Shown piece after piece: positions 35,850 through 48,779 of a DNA stretch of 64,000 bases; position 1 is the first letter of the stretch; each line of letters starts with the position of its first letter. The stretch is from assembly GCF_958298935.1 (NCBI RefSeq), contig NC_084927.1, positions 18,980,001 to 19,044,000 on the forward strand. Reading direction: 5' to 3'. Origin of the DNA: Phragmites australis. Lineage: Eukaryota > Streptophyta > Magnoliopsida > Poales > Poaceae. The position numbers and the translations under genes are program-made. Below the pieces are notes generated by a model that was not told the DNA's origin, ran no database searches, and saw nothing but the letters and a program-made list of their open reading frames with translations.

Positions 35850-37916
35850 CATGTCCCAGGTACTCCACTCCCACTCACGCCGCTCATCTCTCCTACGGTG
35901 AAAGTAAAACCCAACTAAGTGACCCTCTCTCTAGCAGTAGGTGCAGTGGTAGCGTCTCTCAAGAACTTAACTGTCGGCCACTCTGTACTCTCTCACATGT
36001 GCTCTCATCTTAGGCTGTGAAGCTTTCTTTGGCTGTGGTGTATGTTTCTTCTTTGTGGGTTGTGGAGTAGGTTTCTTGATGAGTTGTGGTGTGACATTGA
36101 TTGTGAATTTCTCAGCTTCTAGAGTGGTAGGTTAAGTAAACACAGTCTTGCCATCCCTATTATAAGCCACTCTCTCAAAACCCAACCCAAGAGCCAAACC
36201 TGCTTTATCAGCACATATTTTGGTATTGGCCAAGATCAAATTCATTTTCCCTATGCCCTCTGAGCACTTCTCCATTAGAGAAATGAGGTACTCATTCTCG
36301 GTCAAGAGTTTCTAAACTTGCCTTCTAAACTAGCTAAGCTTGTCCTGAAGGACTATGCAGGTGGAACAGTTCAGCTACACATCCTTCGAGCACCTAGCAC
36401 TCTCTAATCTAGATTCTAGCTCCTTAAGATGCTTGTCTTTCAGTTCAACATCCTTTGCAAGTAAAGGATAATTTTTGCAAACACCTAAGAGAGTAGACCT
36501 AGACTCATCCTTAAGGAGCTTCTTCTCGGCACTCTCAAGCCGACTAGCAACTTGAGCATACACATTCTGAAGCTCAGCAAGTTCAGTCATGATAATCAAA
36601 CAACTCTCACACTCCTCAACATCAGGCCTGGACCTAAGCAATACAAGTTCAGTAGACACAGACTCATACTTAGGTCTAAGATCTTTCAACTCACGCATAA
36701 TTTTCTTAAGTAACATATCCTGGCTAACGAGAGTATCATTCAAAGTATCTACTTAGATGGAAAGCTGGTTGTAGGAAGGAAATACCTCAAAGGATCAAGC
36801 TCGGGATCCTTGGCCTTTTTCCTGTTCTTCACTTGTGGTTCCTCCTCCTCTGAGTTCTCCTCCTCGCTTGAAGAGGTGTCGATATCGCTAAAAGCCGCCA
36901 TGAACGCTCTTGAAGCTGCCTTGGCCGCCTTCTTGGCCATCTTATTGCGGTTCTTCTTGAATAAGGGCTTATTGGTCTTCTTGTGCTTATCGATATTGTG
37001 GTTGTGATCATCCCTCTTCTTGAGCTTGGGGCAGTCTGCCTTGAAGTGGGTGGTATCACCACACTCAAAGCAGGCACAAGGACCGCCCCTCCTCCGATCT
37101 CAGCAGCTGTTGTAGAAGCGGGTGAACTTCTTCACAATCAGCGCAAGGTCCTCATCATCAAACACGTCCACTGCTCTTCTATGATAAAAACCAAGAAAGA
37201 TAAAGCAAACCCATTCGGTAATGTGTTAGCACAAGAAAAGCTAGCTCCAGTCTGATTGCCACCACTAGATCCGAAAATCAATACCATGTTATGAGACAGG
37301 GGGTTTCCAAAGCCTATCCGAGTTGCCTTGGCTATCTCGATGAACTTAAGCTTGCTGAAGAGTTCATCATAAGTCAACGTGTCATAATTTAGTGGCTCTT
37401 TAATGCTTGAGATCTTCACATCATATATGCTATGGTCAAGAGTATAGAGAAGCTTGATCACCCTCTCATGGTCAGAGTAGGACAAAACACTAGTGGATCT
37501 AAGGTTACTCACAATTCCATCAAAACGAGCAAACATAACATCTAAAGATTCATCGAGCCCTTGCACAAATATTTGGTATTCTTGGTTATATTTCCTTTGA
37601 CGTCTGGCCTTAATCTGATTAGTGTCTTCATGAAAGACACTCAGAGTAGTCTAGATCTCCCTAACAGTACAGAGATGCTGGACCATGTCAAACTCATTCC
37701 GACTCAGGCTAGTGAACAAAATATTTCTGGCCTTATTGTTGTCCTCATACTATTCGATTTGAACCTGAGTCATGTGTGAGCAGCAGGGATCTCGTAGTTG
37801 AAATCAACTACTTCCTATATTACACTTCCTTGGCTTAGAGGATAAGGCTCCATACGCACCTTCCAGTACAAAAAATCACGACCATCAAACAACGAAATCT
37901 TCTCACTTTTTTCCAT
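35850..37916 (-). pseudogene. Copia A gag remnant
   Basis: The start codon at 37916 is followed by MEKSEKISLFDGRDFLYWKV, the start typical of this Copia gag. Further pieces are at 37566-37138, a Glu-rich linker with a CCHC zinc knuckle near 37070-37030 (CX2CX4HX4C, read CFECGDTTHFKADC), and a coiled-coil-like part at 36743-36375. The frame is interrupted several times. Confidence 0.82.
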
Positions 37917-37964
37917 ATCGCCTACGGATCACAAAGCTGGTTAGGGTCAACAAGTGATCAAACC

Positions 37965-37979
37965 GGTTCTGATACCAAT
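37965..37979 (-). other. Primer-binding site of Copia A
   Basis: The reverse complement reads ATTGGTATCAGAACC, next to the 5' LTR end. It matches the initiator tRNA-Met primer site (TGGTATCAGAGC) used by most plant Copia elements, with one change. Confidence 0.85.
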
Positions 37980-39804
37980 TATAGGATCGATAGTGACGAC
38001 AAGAGGAATGTGAATAGGCACCTCAATAAATTTCTTGCAAAATAGATGACATTCTCCTATTTGATCACTCAACGCATCTCTAACTTGCAAAATAGATGAC
38101 ATTCTCCTATTTGATCACCCAACGCATCTCTAAAAGAGAATCACAATAAAACGCAACACAAACATGTAGCAAAAAATCTTCACCCAACATAGAAGTTCTG
38201 GAGGTTCTGGAGAATTGTTCGGAGAGTCTGGAGGATGCGGAGGTTCCAAAGTTGGGTCAGGAGGTTCTGGATTTTCCAGAACAACCAACAAAAAATTAAA
38301 AACCAAACTTGAAGATTTAACAAGAAGTGGGTCTCATGGTTGGAATAGAGCACAATGTGTCTCAGCAAATCAATCCATGACTAAACCCCACACAAATCTT
38401 GAATCTTGAGAAGAATCACCAAAAGATCAAAGATGGTTACCGGGTGGAGGTGCTCCCTAGGTTGATGATCTAGATACAAAGGAACTCAAGACCCTACAAT
38501 ACACATGAGTATGTGAGATTTATGCATCTAGCAATAAGAAGAACAACTCCACAAAATAAAAAGATCGCTGCTCAAAGGCAAAAACAAAAATCAACTTGAA
38601 AAAGGAAAAACTTGCAATGAAAGTAAGGGAACCAAAAGCAGGAAACTAGAATGAGAAGAGCACGAGCATATGCAAGATAAACATCTTCATTTAGCACAGA
38701 GACCAGCCCTATTTTCGGCAGATTACAGAGATTTCTCTCACAAAAGCTCTAACCTATTACAAAGGATAAGTCTACAATTTTCTTTCCTCCAAAACATATA
38801 TCTAGGCACTCAAATGGCCAGCTCAACCTCTCTCTACAGCCTTACTGCTCTATTTATAGACCTAGGGAGGTGCCTGAGCCCTTAAGTTTCTTTGTTCCCA
38901 AAATACCCCTCATCAGTAATATACACATACTCACCACCGGGGCATTTTGGTCTATTTTTCGCTTCATCCATCAAACAGTCACGACTTCTTCACGACTTAG
39001 TTTCGTCTTGACGCAAGCTTCACAATGATGCCACGTGACCCTCTAGTCCTCTCACGATTTTGTGGCCAAACCGTGGAACTCTAGCATGCTTTTCAAAGCA
39101 TGACAGTTGCCACTTGTTTTGCCTCAAGCAAGTGCTCCGATGTCGATACGTGTACTCTATCTTGAGATGTTGACCACCGGTAAGTCTCTCCAGCTCTCGA
39201 TCCCACGAGCCGCCTTGTGACTTGCATCGGCATCCCCTTCGTTTGACTTCGCCAACACGCCACATTCATCATCCTTCATCCCATGCCTTGCTTGACCTCT
39301 ATGTGTACTGCTAGGATCATTCTTGACTCTGCCCGGCCTTCTCGATCGTTCGGCATCAAGCTCCCCACTTAGCTCTGATCATCCCGCCATCTACCGTCAA
39401 GTTGCATCCATCACCTGCATACCATGAGACAAGCAAATATATATCTCCAACTCTAACTCCAGCTAGTCCATAATTAAAATGCTCAATTGAAATCTCGAAT
39501 CAATTCAAAGTACTTCCAAAAAGTTACAATACATTGAAGAAGTTCAGAGCTGAAAATACTATTCATCATTGTTGAAAGCACTGTTCAAGTGCGGACTCTT
39601 CATAAAAATATTCAGACACTTCACAAAAGTACGGACTCTTCACAAAAATATACGATCACTTCGCAAAACCGAATTAACTCTAATTCTACGGATTATCCAA
39701 ACAAATATACAGACCCTCCGAACATCCCAGTCATTCGAAAACTCGACAATCTTATTTATTACTTATCATATATAAATCAAGATATATTTCAACTTGATTT
39801 CTCC
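37980..39804 (-). repeat. 5' LTR of Copia A
   Basis: This is homologous to 29280-31065 over its length. An extra duplicated phrase at about 38041-38110 (CAAAATAGATGACATTCTCC occurs twice) explains much of the size difference. The outermost dinucleotides have mutated (TA instead of TG on the plus strand at 37980). Confidence 0.88.
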
Positions 39805-40677
39805 TAATCTGAGTCAGATGAGCCAGGCTGTCGGTTATGAAGGTGCTCATATCTTCGTTTCGTTGATAAGCATATGGAACTTCCTAGGTCGTGTTGGAGG
39901 TTGCTACTTCTAGGAGATTAGGCATACACATTTTACGCCCATTCAGATATTCTGCTAGGATATTTACATGTTAACTTTCGGAGTTTGCTCCACAATAGCA
40001 GTGCTTTTAGATAAATAGCAAATTTCTTGTTCTATTTTCAGTTTATCTAGTTCTCATTAACTGTTTTATATGTGGGTTCGCTTAGAGTTGAATGGTTCTT
40101 TTGCATTCACAAGTTTTGAATATTTTGTAATCTTTGTTCTCATCCTGGATCTCTATTCCTTTAACCAGGGAGTGTACGACCCGAGGCACATAGCACTGGC
40201 GATTGCTCAGATACTGATGGCTGCTGAGCATTTCCTCTTTGCTTCGGCTTGGCCTGGAACTATGTACATAGGGACCTTCCTGATTGGACTCGGATAGGAG
40301 CTCATTGGGCTGTTGTGCCGGCTGCTGTCTCTGAACTTTTCCGAATAAAACACTTCGGTGCAATGTACAATTTTCTCACACTAGCGAACCCCACAGGATC
40401 ACTCATCTTCTCAGGCCTTATTGCCAGTAACTTGTATGACTACGAAGCTGAGAAACAAGCTCACCACCATCAGAGCTCAGGATTGTTGTCTCCATAAATG
40501 CTTCACAAGATAGGCTTTCTTGCAGATGGACCATTGAAGTGTGAAGGGTCTATTTGCTTCTTTGTCAGCTCATTGATTATGACCGTGTTCTGCATTATGG
40601 GAGCTGGCTTGAGCCTCGTCGTTGTTCACAGAACTAAACGGGTTTATGCTCACCTCTATCAGTCTGTTCAGACATGA
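39805..40677 (+). pseudogene. NFD4-like MFS transporter copy A, 3' part
   Basis: The coding sequence resumes directly after the LTR with SQAVGYEGAHIFVSLISIWN and FLGRVGG, the MFS half of NFD4/nodulin-like proteins. After an intron-like gap comes the last exon from about 40168: GVYDPRHIALAIAQILM, WPGTMYIGTFLIGLG, NFLTLANPTGSLIFSG, DYEAEKQAH, and the final RTKRVYAHLYQSV before TGA at 40675. In-frame stops (TAG near 40296, TAA near 40495) break the last exon, confirming a pseudogene. The spacing fits one gene cut by the Copia element. Confidence 0.88.
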
Positions 40678-41007
40678 AACTTCAATGGACAGAAGACATT
40701 CAAATCGTCCTGTTGTTGTTGTATGTACTGTATATTCCTGCATATACAGTTAACACACGATCTTTAAAAAAAGTATATACACAAAATTAATTTTATCTGT
40801 AAATTCTCAGATCTTTTCAGAGCTTGTATTTTAAGCACAAGTATTCCTGGGTGTAGTCCATGCTTGGACTATGAGTTTTGAGACTTTCAGTACAGTGAAA
40901 AGAACTATTTACTCACACGATTATCATTATGTTCATCTCCTGATGGGTACTTCAGCTGTAATACGCATGGTCCTACTTTCCATGATATAGGAGTCTCTGG
41001 TCTAAGT
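40678..41007. other. 3' flank of copy A
   Basis: No gene. Presumably the old 3' UTR and downstream DNA of the pseudogene, up to the next LTR. Confidence 0.4.
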
Positions 41008-41255
41008 TGCAATAGGCGTAAGTGTTTTCACCTCTCTCTAAGGCCGCACGAGTTCATTGATATAGGCCGGTAGAGATACCCGGCGAACAGTACATGCAGA
41101 GTTTGAGTCGGCATAGGCAAAAATACACGTGATGAACTCTATCTCTAATGCCTTATGCCGATCTCATCTGTTAAGATTGCGTTTGCATACATACGAGACT
41201 CTAATACCCTCCCTCAATCATAATTTATCTAAGTTAAGATTGTGTTTAAAAGATT

Positions 41256-42416
41256 CTAAACACCGAGCTGACAACGCTTTGGTAAATCTATCAGCCACTC
41301 GATCTCCTTTAGGAACAAACTGAATGTCCAATTTCTAAGCAACTCGTTTTCTAACAAAGTGATAAGCAACTTCAATATATTTTGTTTGTGCATGAAACAC
41401 AAGATTTGCCATGAGATAAGTAACACCAATATTATCACACTATAGCCTGGCAGTATGAGAATAAAAATTCCTAACTCGGTAAGTAAAGTTTGTACCCACA
41501 TGATTTTAGTTGTAGCATTCACCAAAGCTTTATACTATACTTTTGTACTAGACCTTGATATTGTTGCTTGTTTTTGCGCAGTTCAAGATATAAGATTTGT
41601 TCCAAGGAACACAGCAAAACCACTAGTGGATTGCTTATCATTAGGACATCCTACCCAGTCTGCATCCAAGAAGGCAATGACTAACATAGAAATTGAACGA
41701 CTGGCCTTTAATCCTAAACCCAATGTATACTTAACATATCGCAGGACCCTTTTGACTGTAGTCCAGTGTTGAGTTGTAGGAGCATGTAGATATTGACACA
41801 CTTTATTAACAGAGAAAGTAATATCATGTTGAGTCAAAGTCAAATATTGAAGAACACCCACAATACTTCTATACTATATTGCATCTTTGGGACCTAACAA
41901 CTCCCCTACATGAGCTGACAATTTTTCTAAAGTGGAAAGATGTGTAGTAACTGGTTTACAGGTAGCCATCCTTACACATTTCAATAGATCCGTAACATAG
42001 TTTTTTTGTGTAAACATAATACCTTCACGTACTTTTGTCACCTCAATCCCCAGAAAATAGTGTAGCTCCCCAAGGTCTTTTAGAGTAAAATCATCTTTAA
42101 GATCTTTCAATAGTGCCATAGTTGCTTCCTGCGAAGGGCTTGCAACAATTATGACATTAACATATACAAGTATAATTATCATAACGTTGCCTTTTCTATA
42201 AAAGAATAGAGAAGTGTTAGTTTTGGATGGTTTGAAACCTAATTCTTGCAAATTCATGCTTAGCCGAGAATACCACGCCATGAGCACTTGTTTCAAGCCA
42301 TATAGTGCCTTGTCTAATTTGCAAATGTAGTGTGGTATAGAATTTTCTTCATAACCTGGTTGTTGTCTTATAAACACATCCTCCTCTTGAACACCATGAA
42401 GAAACGTGTTTTGCAT
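41256..42416 (-). pseudogene. Copia C pol remnant (RT and RNase H)
   Basis: The minus-strand RT piece at 42416-41874 reads LDKALYGLKQVLMAWYSRL and LKDLGELHYFLGIEV. Another piece at 41861-41583 reads [15 protein letters not shown] and [17 protein letters not shown]. RNase H remnants follow to about 41256. The catalytic YVDD is changed to YVNV (near 42160). The family differs from elements A and B. Confidence 0.85.
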
Positions 42417-42608
42417 ATCTAACTGGCAAAGACTCCATCCTCAGGATACTATAGATGAATCACCCTGCAATAGTACCTCTGGCAATAGAAAATGAATCAC
42501 TGATTCACCATCAGTAGCAGCCCGACAACAGCAGATGATGATCTATTAGCGGCTGAGTGGTGTTGATCACCGAGTTCTTCAAGAATAGCAAGCCAGGGAC
42601 AGAAGGAC

Positions 42609-43674
<1,066 letters not shown>

Positions 43675-43907
43675 GGAGATGATCTTCCGACCGGTCTTCA
43701 GGATGAAGTCGAAGTTTAGAGAGGCCCTGATGCCATCTAACTTGCAATAGGCATAAGCGCTTGCACCTCTCTCCAGCCGCACGAGTTCATTAATATAGGC
43801 CGGTAGAGATACCCGGCGAACAGTACAAGCAGAGTTTGAGTCGGGATAGGCAGATACACGTGATGAACTCTATCTCTAATGCCTATGCCGATCTCATCTG
43901 TTACACA

Positions 43908-44701
43908 GGAAAGAGAGAGTTTGTATATATACATAAGAGAGAGTTTGTATAGCGCTCCATCAGGGCTATTAAACTAGTCATCCATGGTATTATAGTTTGT
44001 CAACTAGATCTGATGTGAATCAGGCTAAAGGAAAAGAAAATGTTTTTTTAGCTCACTCGTAATGTAATAACTGCATTTCTTAATGGACTTATCGGCAATG
44101 TAAACCCATATATTAATTGCAAAGTAGAAAATGATATATTAACCTGGTAGAAGAAGATTAATGATTCTCGGTGTGAAAGGTCCAGACAAATCCGGCCGAA
44201 TTATTTTTTTCATTCCTAGCTGATATTTTGTACCTTTTTTATGTAGCGGAAGGATCATGTGATTATTTATCTTAATCCGCACGTCAAATCGGTTGCTTCC
44301 TGGCTGTCATCAGCGCACGCATGAGATACAAAACGGCCTCGTGTTTGTCACAAAAAGTATAAAACTTCTTTTCGTAATTAGGAGGATCTGGCCATTTCAC
44401 CACAGCACCACAATTTATTTTATTTTATTTTTTGTGTGGTGGGGACAAAATATTTCCTTTTTTCAGATAAATTCGTTTTCTCTCTATTTTCTCTCTAAAT
44501 TTGTTTTTTTTCAAAGGCTCACGAGAAAAGGCCAAGCAACTGGCTTGGCTGTTTGTTTTCTTTTCTTGAGAGCAAATTTGTCTCCTCTCTAAAAGAAGAC
44601 ATGTTTGTTCAACAAGCTGGCTCTTTTCAAAGACTCTAAAGATACTATCAAAATGCAAGAGACTCAAAGGAAAAAAGCAAGGCAGTAGCTGGCTTGGTTA
44701 T
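43908..44701 (+). pseudogene. Upstream remnant of NFD4-like copy B
   Basis: From about 43960 the sequence follows 58245-58830 (AACTAGTCATCC, AGTTTGTCAACT, GTAATAACTGCAT, CGGTGTGAAAGG, ATGTAGCGGAAGGATCATGT, TTAATCCGCACGTCAAAT) and, more weakly, 26390-26770. It ends abruptly at the LTR of Copia B. No coding exon is left on this side. A relation to copy B of the transporter gene is inferred from order and homology. Confidence 0.55.
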
Positions 44702-46298
44702 TGACAAACCAAGTTAAAATGAGACTTAGTTTATATATGATGAGTAATTGACATGCGTGTTGATTTAGGTTGATATTCTTAAGATTGCATAGGCATGTTT
44801 GTATATTGCAATGTTGATCTTGACTAACCAAAGTTATGGAAGAGTTGGAGTCGAAGCTTCTGGGTTCAGGAAGACTATGCACGACGGATGATTCAGCGCA
44901 ATGGAAAATAAATGCGCCGGATGGTCTAGCGTTCAGACCAAGTACACGCAGGAGTAATACAACTCAGAAACAAAAACTCAAGTGCACGCCAGATGATACG
45001 GCAATTGAGAGATATGAATGTTGGAGTCTTTCTTGCAAAGAGCCTGCAAGTTGGCTCTAGTGGGCCAAGTGCTCACCGGATAGTCCGACGATGCTAGATG
45101 TGAACACCGGAGAGATCATCATTTTATACAGAGAGATCGCAAAACTTGGGTTTGACAAAGTTGTGCTTGCCGGATGTTCCGTCGATGGGTTGATGAGCAC
45201 GCCGGAGTATTTTCTACAAAGAGGATTTCAAATTGCGTGGTCTGAAGAGTTGCACACGTCGAATGGTCCAGCGCTCAGGAGGTATGCAAGCCAGACCATT
45301 CGGCGTTCACGATTTCTCTGAGATATGCTTTAACTCAGGATTTTGATTATGGACTAATCTATAATAGAATTAGATATATATGCTTGCTTGTCTAATGTTG
45401 TGGAGGTGATGGATGCAACTTAGCGGCCAACGATAGGATGATCATGGCCAAACGGGGTGCTTGGTGCTGGACGATTGATGACACCAGGTAGAGTCAATGG
45501 TGGTCCTAGCTGTGCACATAGAGACCAAACAAAGCATGGAAGGACGAATGAAGGCGATATGTTGACAAAGTCAATTGAAGGGGATGTCGGTGCAGGTGAC
45601 AAGACGGCCCGAGGAATCGGGAGCGGGAGAGACTTGCCGGCGGTCAAGATCGCAAGATGGAGTACCCGTGTCGATATCAGGATGTTTGCTTGAGGTCAAA
45701 GTAAGCAACAGTGAGTCACGCTTTGAGAAGCATGCGAGGTGGTTCTACGGTTTGGCCTTAAAACCATGGAGAGATGTAGTGCATGTGGCATCATCGCGAA
45801 GTAAGCGTCAAGGCGAAGCTAAGTTGTGAAGGTATCATGACCGTTCGATGGACGGAGTGGAAGGTGTCATGGACACTCTTTTTTGTTGTGATTTTCGTTT
45901 TCCTTTCTGAGCTACTGTTTTTCCACCCTTGTGAAATAGATCTCTTTGTTGCTAGGGGCATAAAATACATGCACAATAGTACAAATTTGGATATCGCATT
46001 TCCCTGCCTCTAAGTCATCAACGTGGAGAGTTTCTTCACCCGGTGATCATCCTCTTGAGTTTCTTTCAAAGTTATAGGCCTTTTGTGACTAGGTTCATGG
46101 AATGCTCTTAAATGGAACCTAGTGTTCATATCTCATCCATAGAGTCACATGTTATTGGTTTTTTTTTTATTTCTCTCTATTTGCTTGCACTTGAATTTTT
46201 TAGGTGCATTGGGTGACACAAAGGAGAAGGTCATCTGATTCAAAAGAATTTGGTGAGGCATCTATTCACCCTCTCTAGTTGTCACTCTCAATCCTACA
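44702..46298 (+). repeat. 5' LTR of Copia B
   Basis: It begins TGACAAACCAAGTT, equivalent to TGAGAAACCAAGTT of element A, and ends TCTCAATCCTACA directly before the primer site. The A-type LTR phrases for CGGA...TCCG are present in altered form at about 44890-45300. Confidence 0.85.
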
Positions 46299-46362
46299 AT
46301 TGGTATTAGAGCCGGTTTGATCACATATTGACCTTAACCGACTTTGTAATTCATATGCGCTA

Positions 46363-48202
46363 ATGGAGAGAAGTGAGAAGATTCCGCTGTTTGATGGCCA
46401 TGATTTTTTGTACTGGAAGGTGCGCATGGAGGCTTATCTTCTAAGCCAAGGAAGTGAGATATGAGAAATAGTTGATTCCAACTATAAGATCTCTGCTGCT
46501 CGCATGACTCAAGTTCATATCGAATATTATTATGAGGCAAACAACAAGTCTAGAAATATTTTGTTCACAAGCTTAAGTCAGGATGAGTTTGACAAGGTTT
46601 AACACCTTCGTATTGCTCATGAGATTAGGACTACCCTTAGTGTCTTTCATGAGGGTACAAACCGAATCAAGGCTAGGCGTCAGAGCACATGCAATCAAGA
46701 ATATCAAATATTTGTGCAAGGGCCTGGTGAATCCTTAGATATTATGTTTGCTAGATTTGATGGAATTATTAGCAACCTTAGATCCACTGGTGTTTTGTCC
46801 TATTCTAACCACAAGAGAGCGATCAAACTTCTCTATACTCTTGACTGTAGCATATGGTAAGTTAAGATCTCGAGCATTGAAGAGTCATCCAGTTATGACA
46901 CAATGACTTGTGATGAACTCTTCAACAGGCTTAAGTCCACCGATATAGCCAAGTCGGTTCAGATATGTCTCAAAAACCCTCTATCTCAGAACATGGCATT
47001 GGTTTCTGGACCTAGTGGTGGCAATCAGGCTGGTGCTAGCTTTTCTTGTGCTAACACTTCACCGAGTGGATTTGCTTTGTCTTTCTTGATTTCTATCATA
47101 GAGGAGTAGGTGGATGTGCTTGATGATGAGGATTTTGCACTAATTGTGAAGAAATTTACCCGCTTTTACAACAACCACCGAGACCGGAGAATGGGTGGTT
47201 CTTGAGCCTGCTTTGAGTGTGGTGAAACCACCCACTTCAAGGTCGACTGCCCCAAGCTCAAGGAGAGGGAAGACCACAACCACGATCACGACAATCACAA
47301 GAAGTCTAAGAAGCATTTCTTCAAGAATCGTGACGAGATAGCCAAGAAGGCGACCAAGGTTGCTTCAAGGGTGTTTGTGATGGCGCTTAGCAACATCGAC
47401 ACTTCCTCAAGTGAGGAGAGGAGCTCGGCAAAGGAGGAACAACAAGTGAAGAACAAAAAGAAGAACAAGGACTTCATCAGTCTCTGCTTCATGGAGGACG
47501 ACAACGACAATGACAGCGACCTCGAGTTTGATACCTCTGAGGTACCACTCACCTAAAACCAACTTTCTGTTTAGGTTGATACCTTGAATAATGCGCTTGT
47601 TAGCCAGGATAGATTGCTTAAGTAAATGGTTCGTGAGCTTGAGTTACTTAGGTCTAGGGCCAAGGTTAAGGATGAGGATTGTGAGAGTTGCTTAGTTGTC
47701 ATGAGTGAGCTTGCAAAGCTTCAGACTGTTTATGCTCAAGTCACCAGTCGGCTTGAGACTGTCGAGAAGAAGCTCCTTGAGGATGAGTCTAGATCTACTC
47801 TCTTAGACGCTTGCAAGAATTGCCCTTTGCTCTCAAATGATGCTGATGTAAAAGCAAGCGCATAAAGGAGCTAGAGTCTAGATTGGATAATGCTGAGAGT
47901 TCTATGGATGTGCAACCAAGCTGTCCCACCTGTATTATCCTTAAGGACAAGCTTAGCTGGGTTACAGGGCAAGTTGAAAAGCTTATGGCTGAGAATGAGT
48001 ACATCATTTCTCTTGTGGAGAAGTGCTCAGAAGGCAAGAGAAAAATGAATTTGATCTTGACCAAGACCAAGATGTGTGCTGATAAGGCTGTGTTAGCTTT
48101 AAGTTTAGGCTTTGAGAGAGTTGCTTACACTAGTCCTGGCAAGACTTTCTTCACCACACCAACTATCCTAGAGTCTGAGAAAGCCAAGATTAGTGCTGCT
48201 TA
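46363..48202 (+). pseudogene. Copia B gag remnant
   Basis: The start at 46363 reads MERSEKIPLFDGHDFLYWKV and is stopped by TGA soon after 46460. Downstream pieces are at 46903-47109, a zinc knuckle CFECGETTHFKVDC (CX2CX4HX4C, about 47207-47248), a Ser/Glu-rich linker at 47371-47556, and coiled-coil-like segments at 47626-47865 and 47883-48203. Several in-frame stops separate them. Confidence 0.82.
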
Positions 48203-48779
48203 ACCTATGCTAGGAAAGAACAAGACCACACCACAACCCATCAAGAAATCGACACCATAGCCTACCAACAAGAAACCCAAGAGTCATAAGTAGCCAAAGA
48301 TGAGAGCCCTTGTGACAGAGCCTAGAGTGACTGGTAGTCGAGTTCTCGAGAGATGCTATCACTACACCTACTGCTAGAGAGAGGGTCACCTTGTTGGGTT
48401 TTTCTTTCACCATAGGAGGGATGAGCAGCGTGAGTGGTAGTGGAGTACTCGGGGCATGTATCGTCCCTCTTTTGGTGTACATGAGCCTTTTCATCATTCT
48501 TACTCTTCAGTCTTGAGCGCTTCTTCGCTTTCTCCTAGAGGTGATGCCCAGCATGGATTTTGCCATGACTCATATGGTTTTGATCCACGTGTAAGAGGCT
48601 TTAAGTTTTAGTGTTTTGGCGGACCACATTTTTCTCTTCGTGGCTCTTTCCCCCAGCGTGCTAGTGTTGATTTCATGCACTTGCTTTTACTGCTCTAGGG
48701 TAGATGACTCGGTACTGGATTCCCAATAAGTTTATGACTAACCCTACTACTGAGTCATCCACCTATTGTTATTCTCGCA

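Larger units (their letters stand above)
29280..39804 (-). mobile_element. Copia LTR retrotransposon A (SIRE/Maximus-like), degenerate
   Basis: This is a 10.5-kb element on the minus strand inserted in the NFD4-like pseudogene. Its LTRs are at 29280-31065 and 37980-39804. A primer-binding site complementary to initiator tRNA-Met (TGGTATCAGAACC, reverse of 37965-37977) follows the 5' LTR. A purine tract AATGGGGAGAT lies just inside the 3' LTR (reverse of 31066-31076). The flanks read TAATA (29275-29279) and TAATC (39805-39809), an eroded 5-bp target duplication. The order is gag, protease, integrase, RT, RNase H, as in Copia. All frames are broken. The LTRs differ by many substitutions and indels (1786 versus 1825 bp), so the insertion is not recent. 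Confidence 0.92.

Noticed and set aside
39569..39807. ORFs rich in Thr, His and Lys
   Set aside because: They derive from the GGACWCTTC-type repeats of the Copia A LTR.
45420..45829. Overlapping ORFs in 45.4-45.8 kb
   Set aside because: They lie within the Copia B LTR and are not conserved in the related LTRs at 29280, 37980 and 54359.
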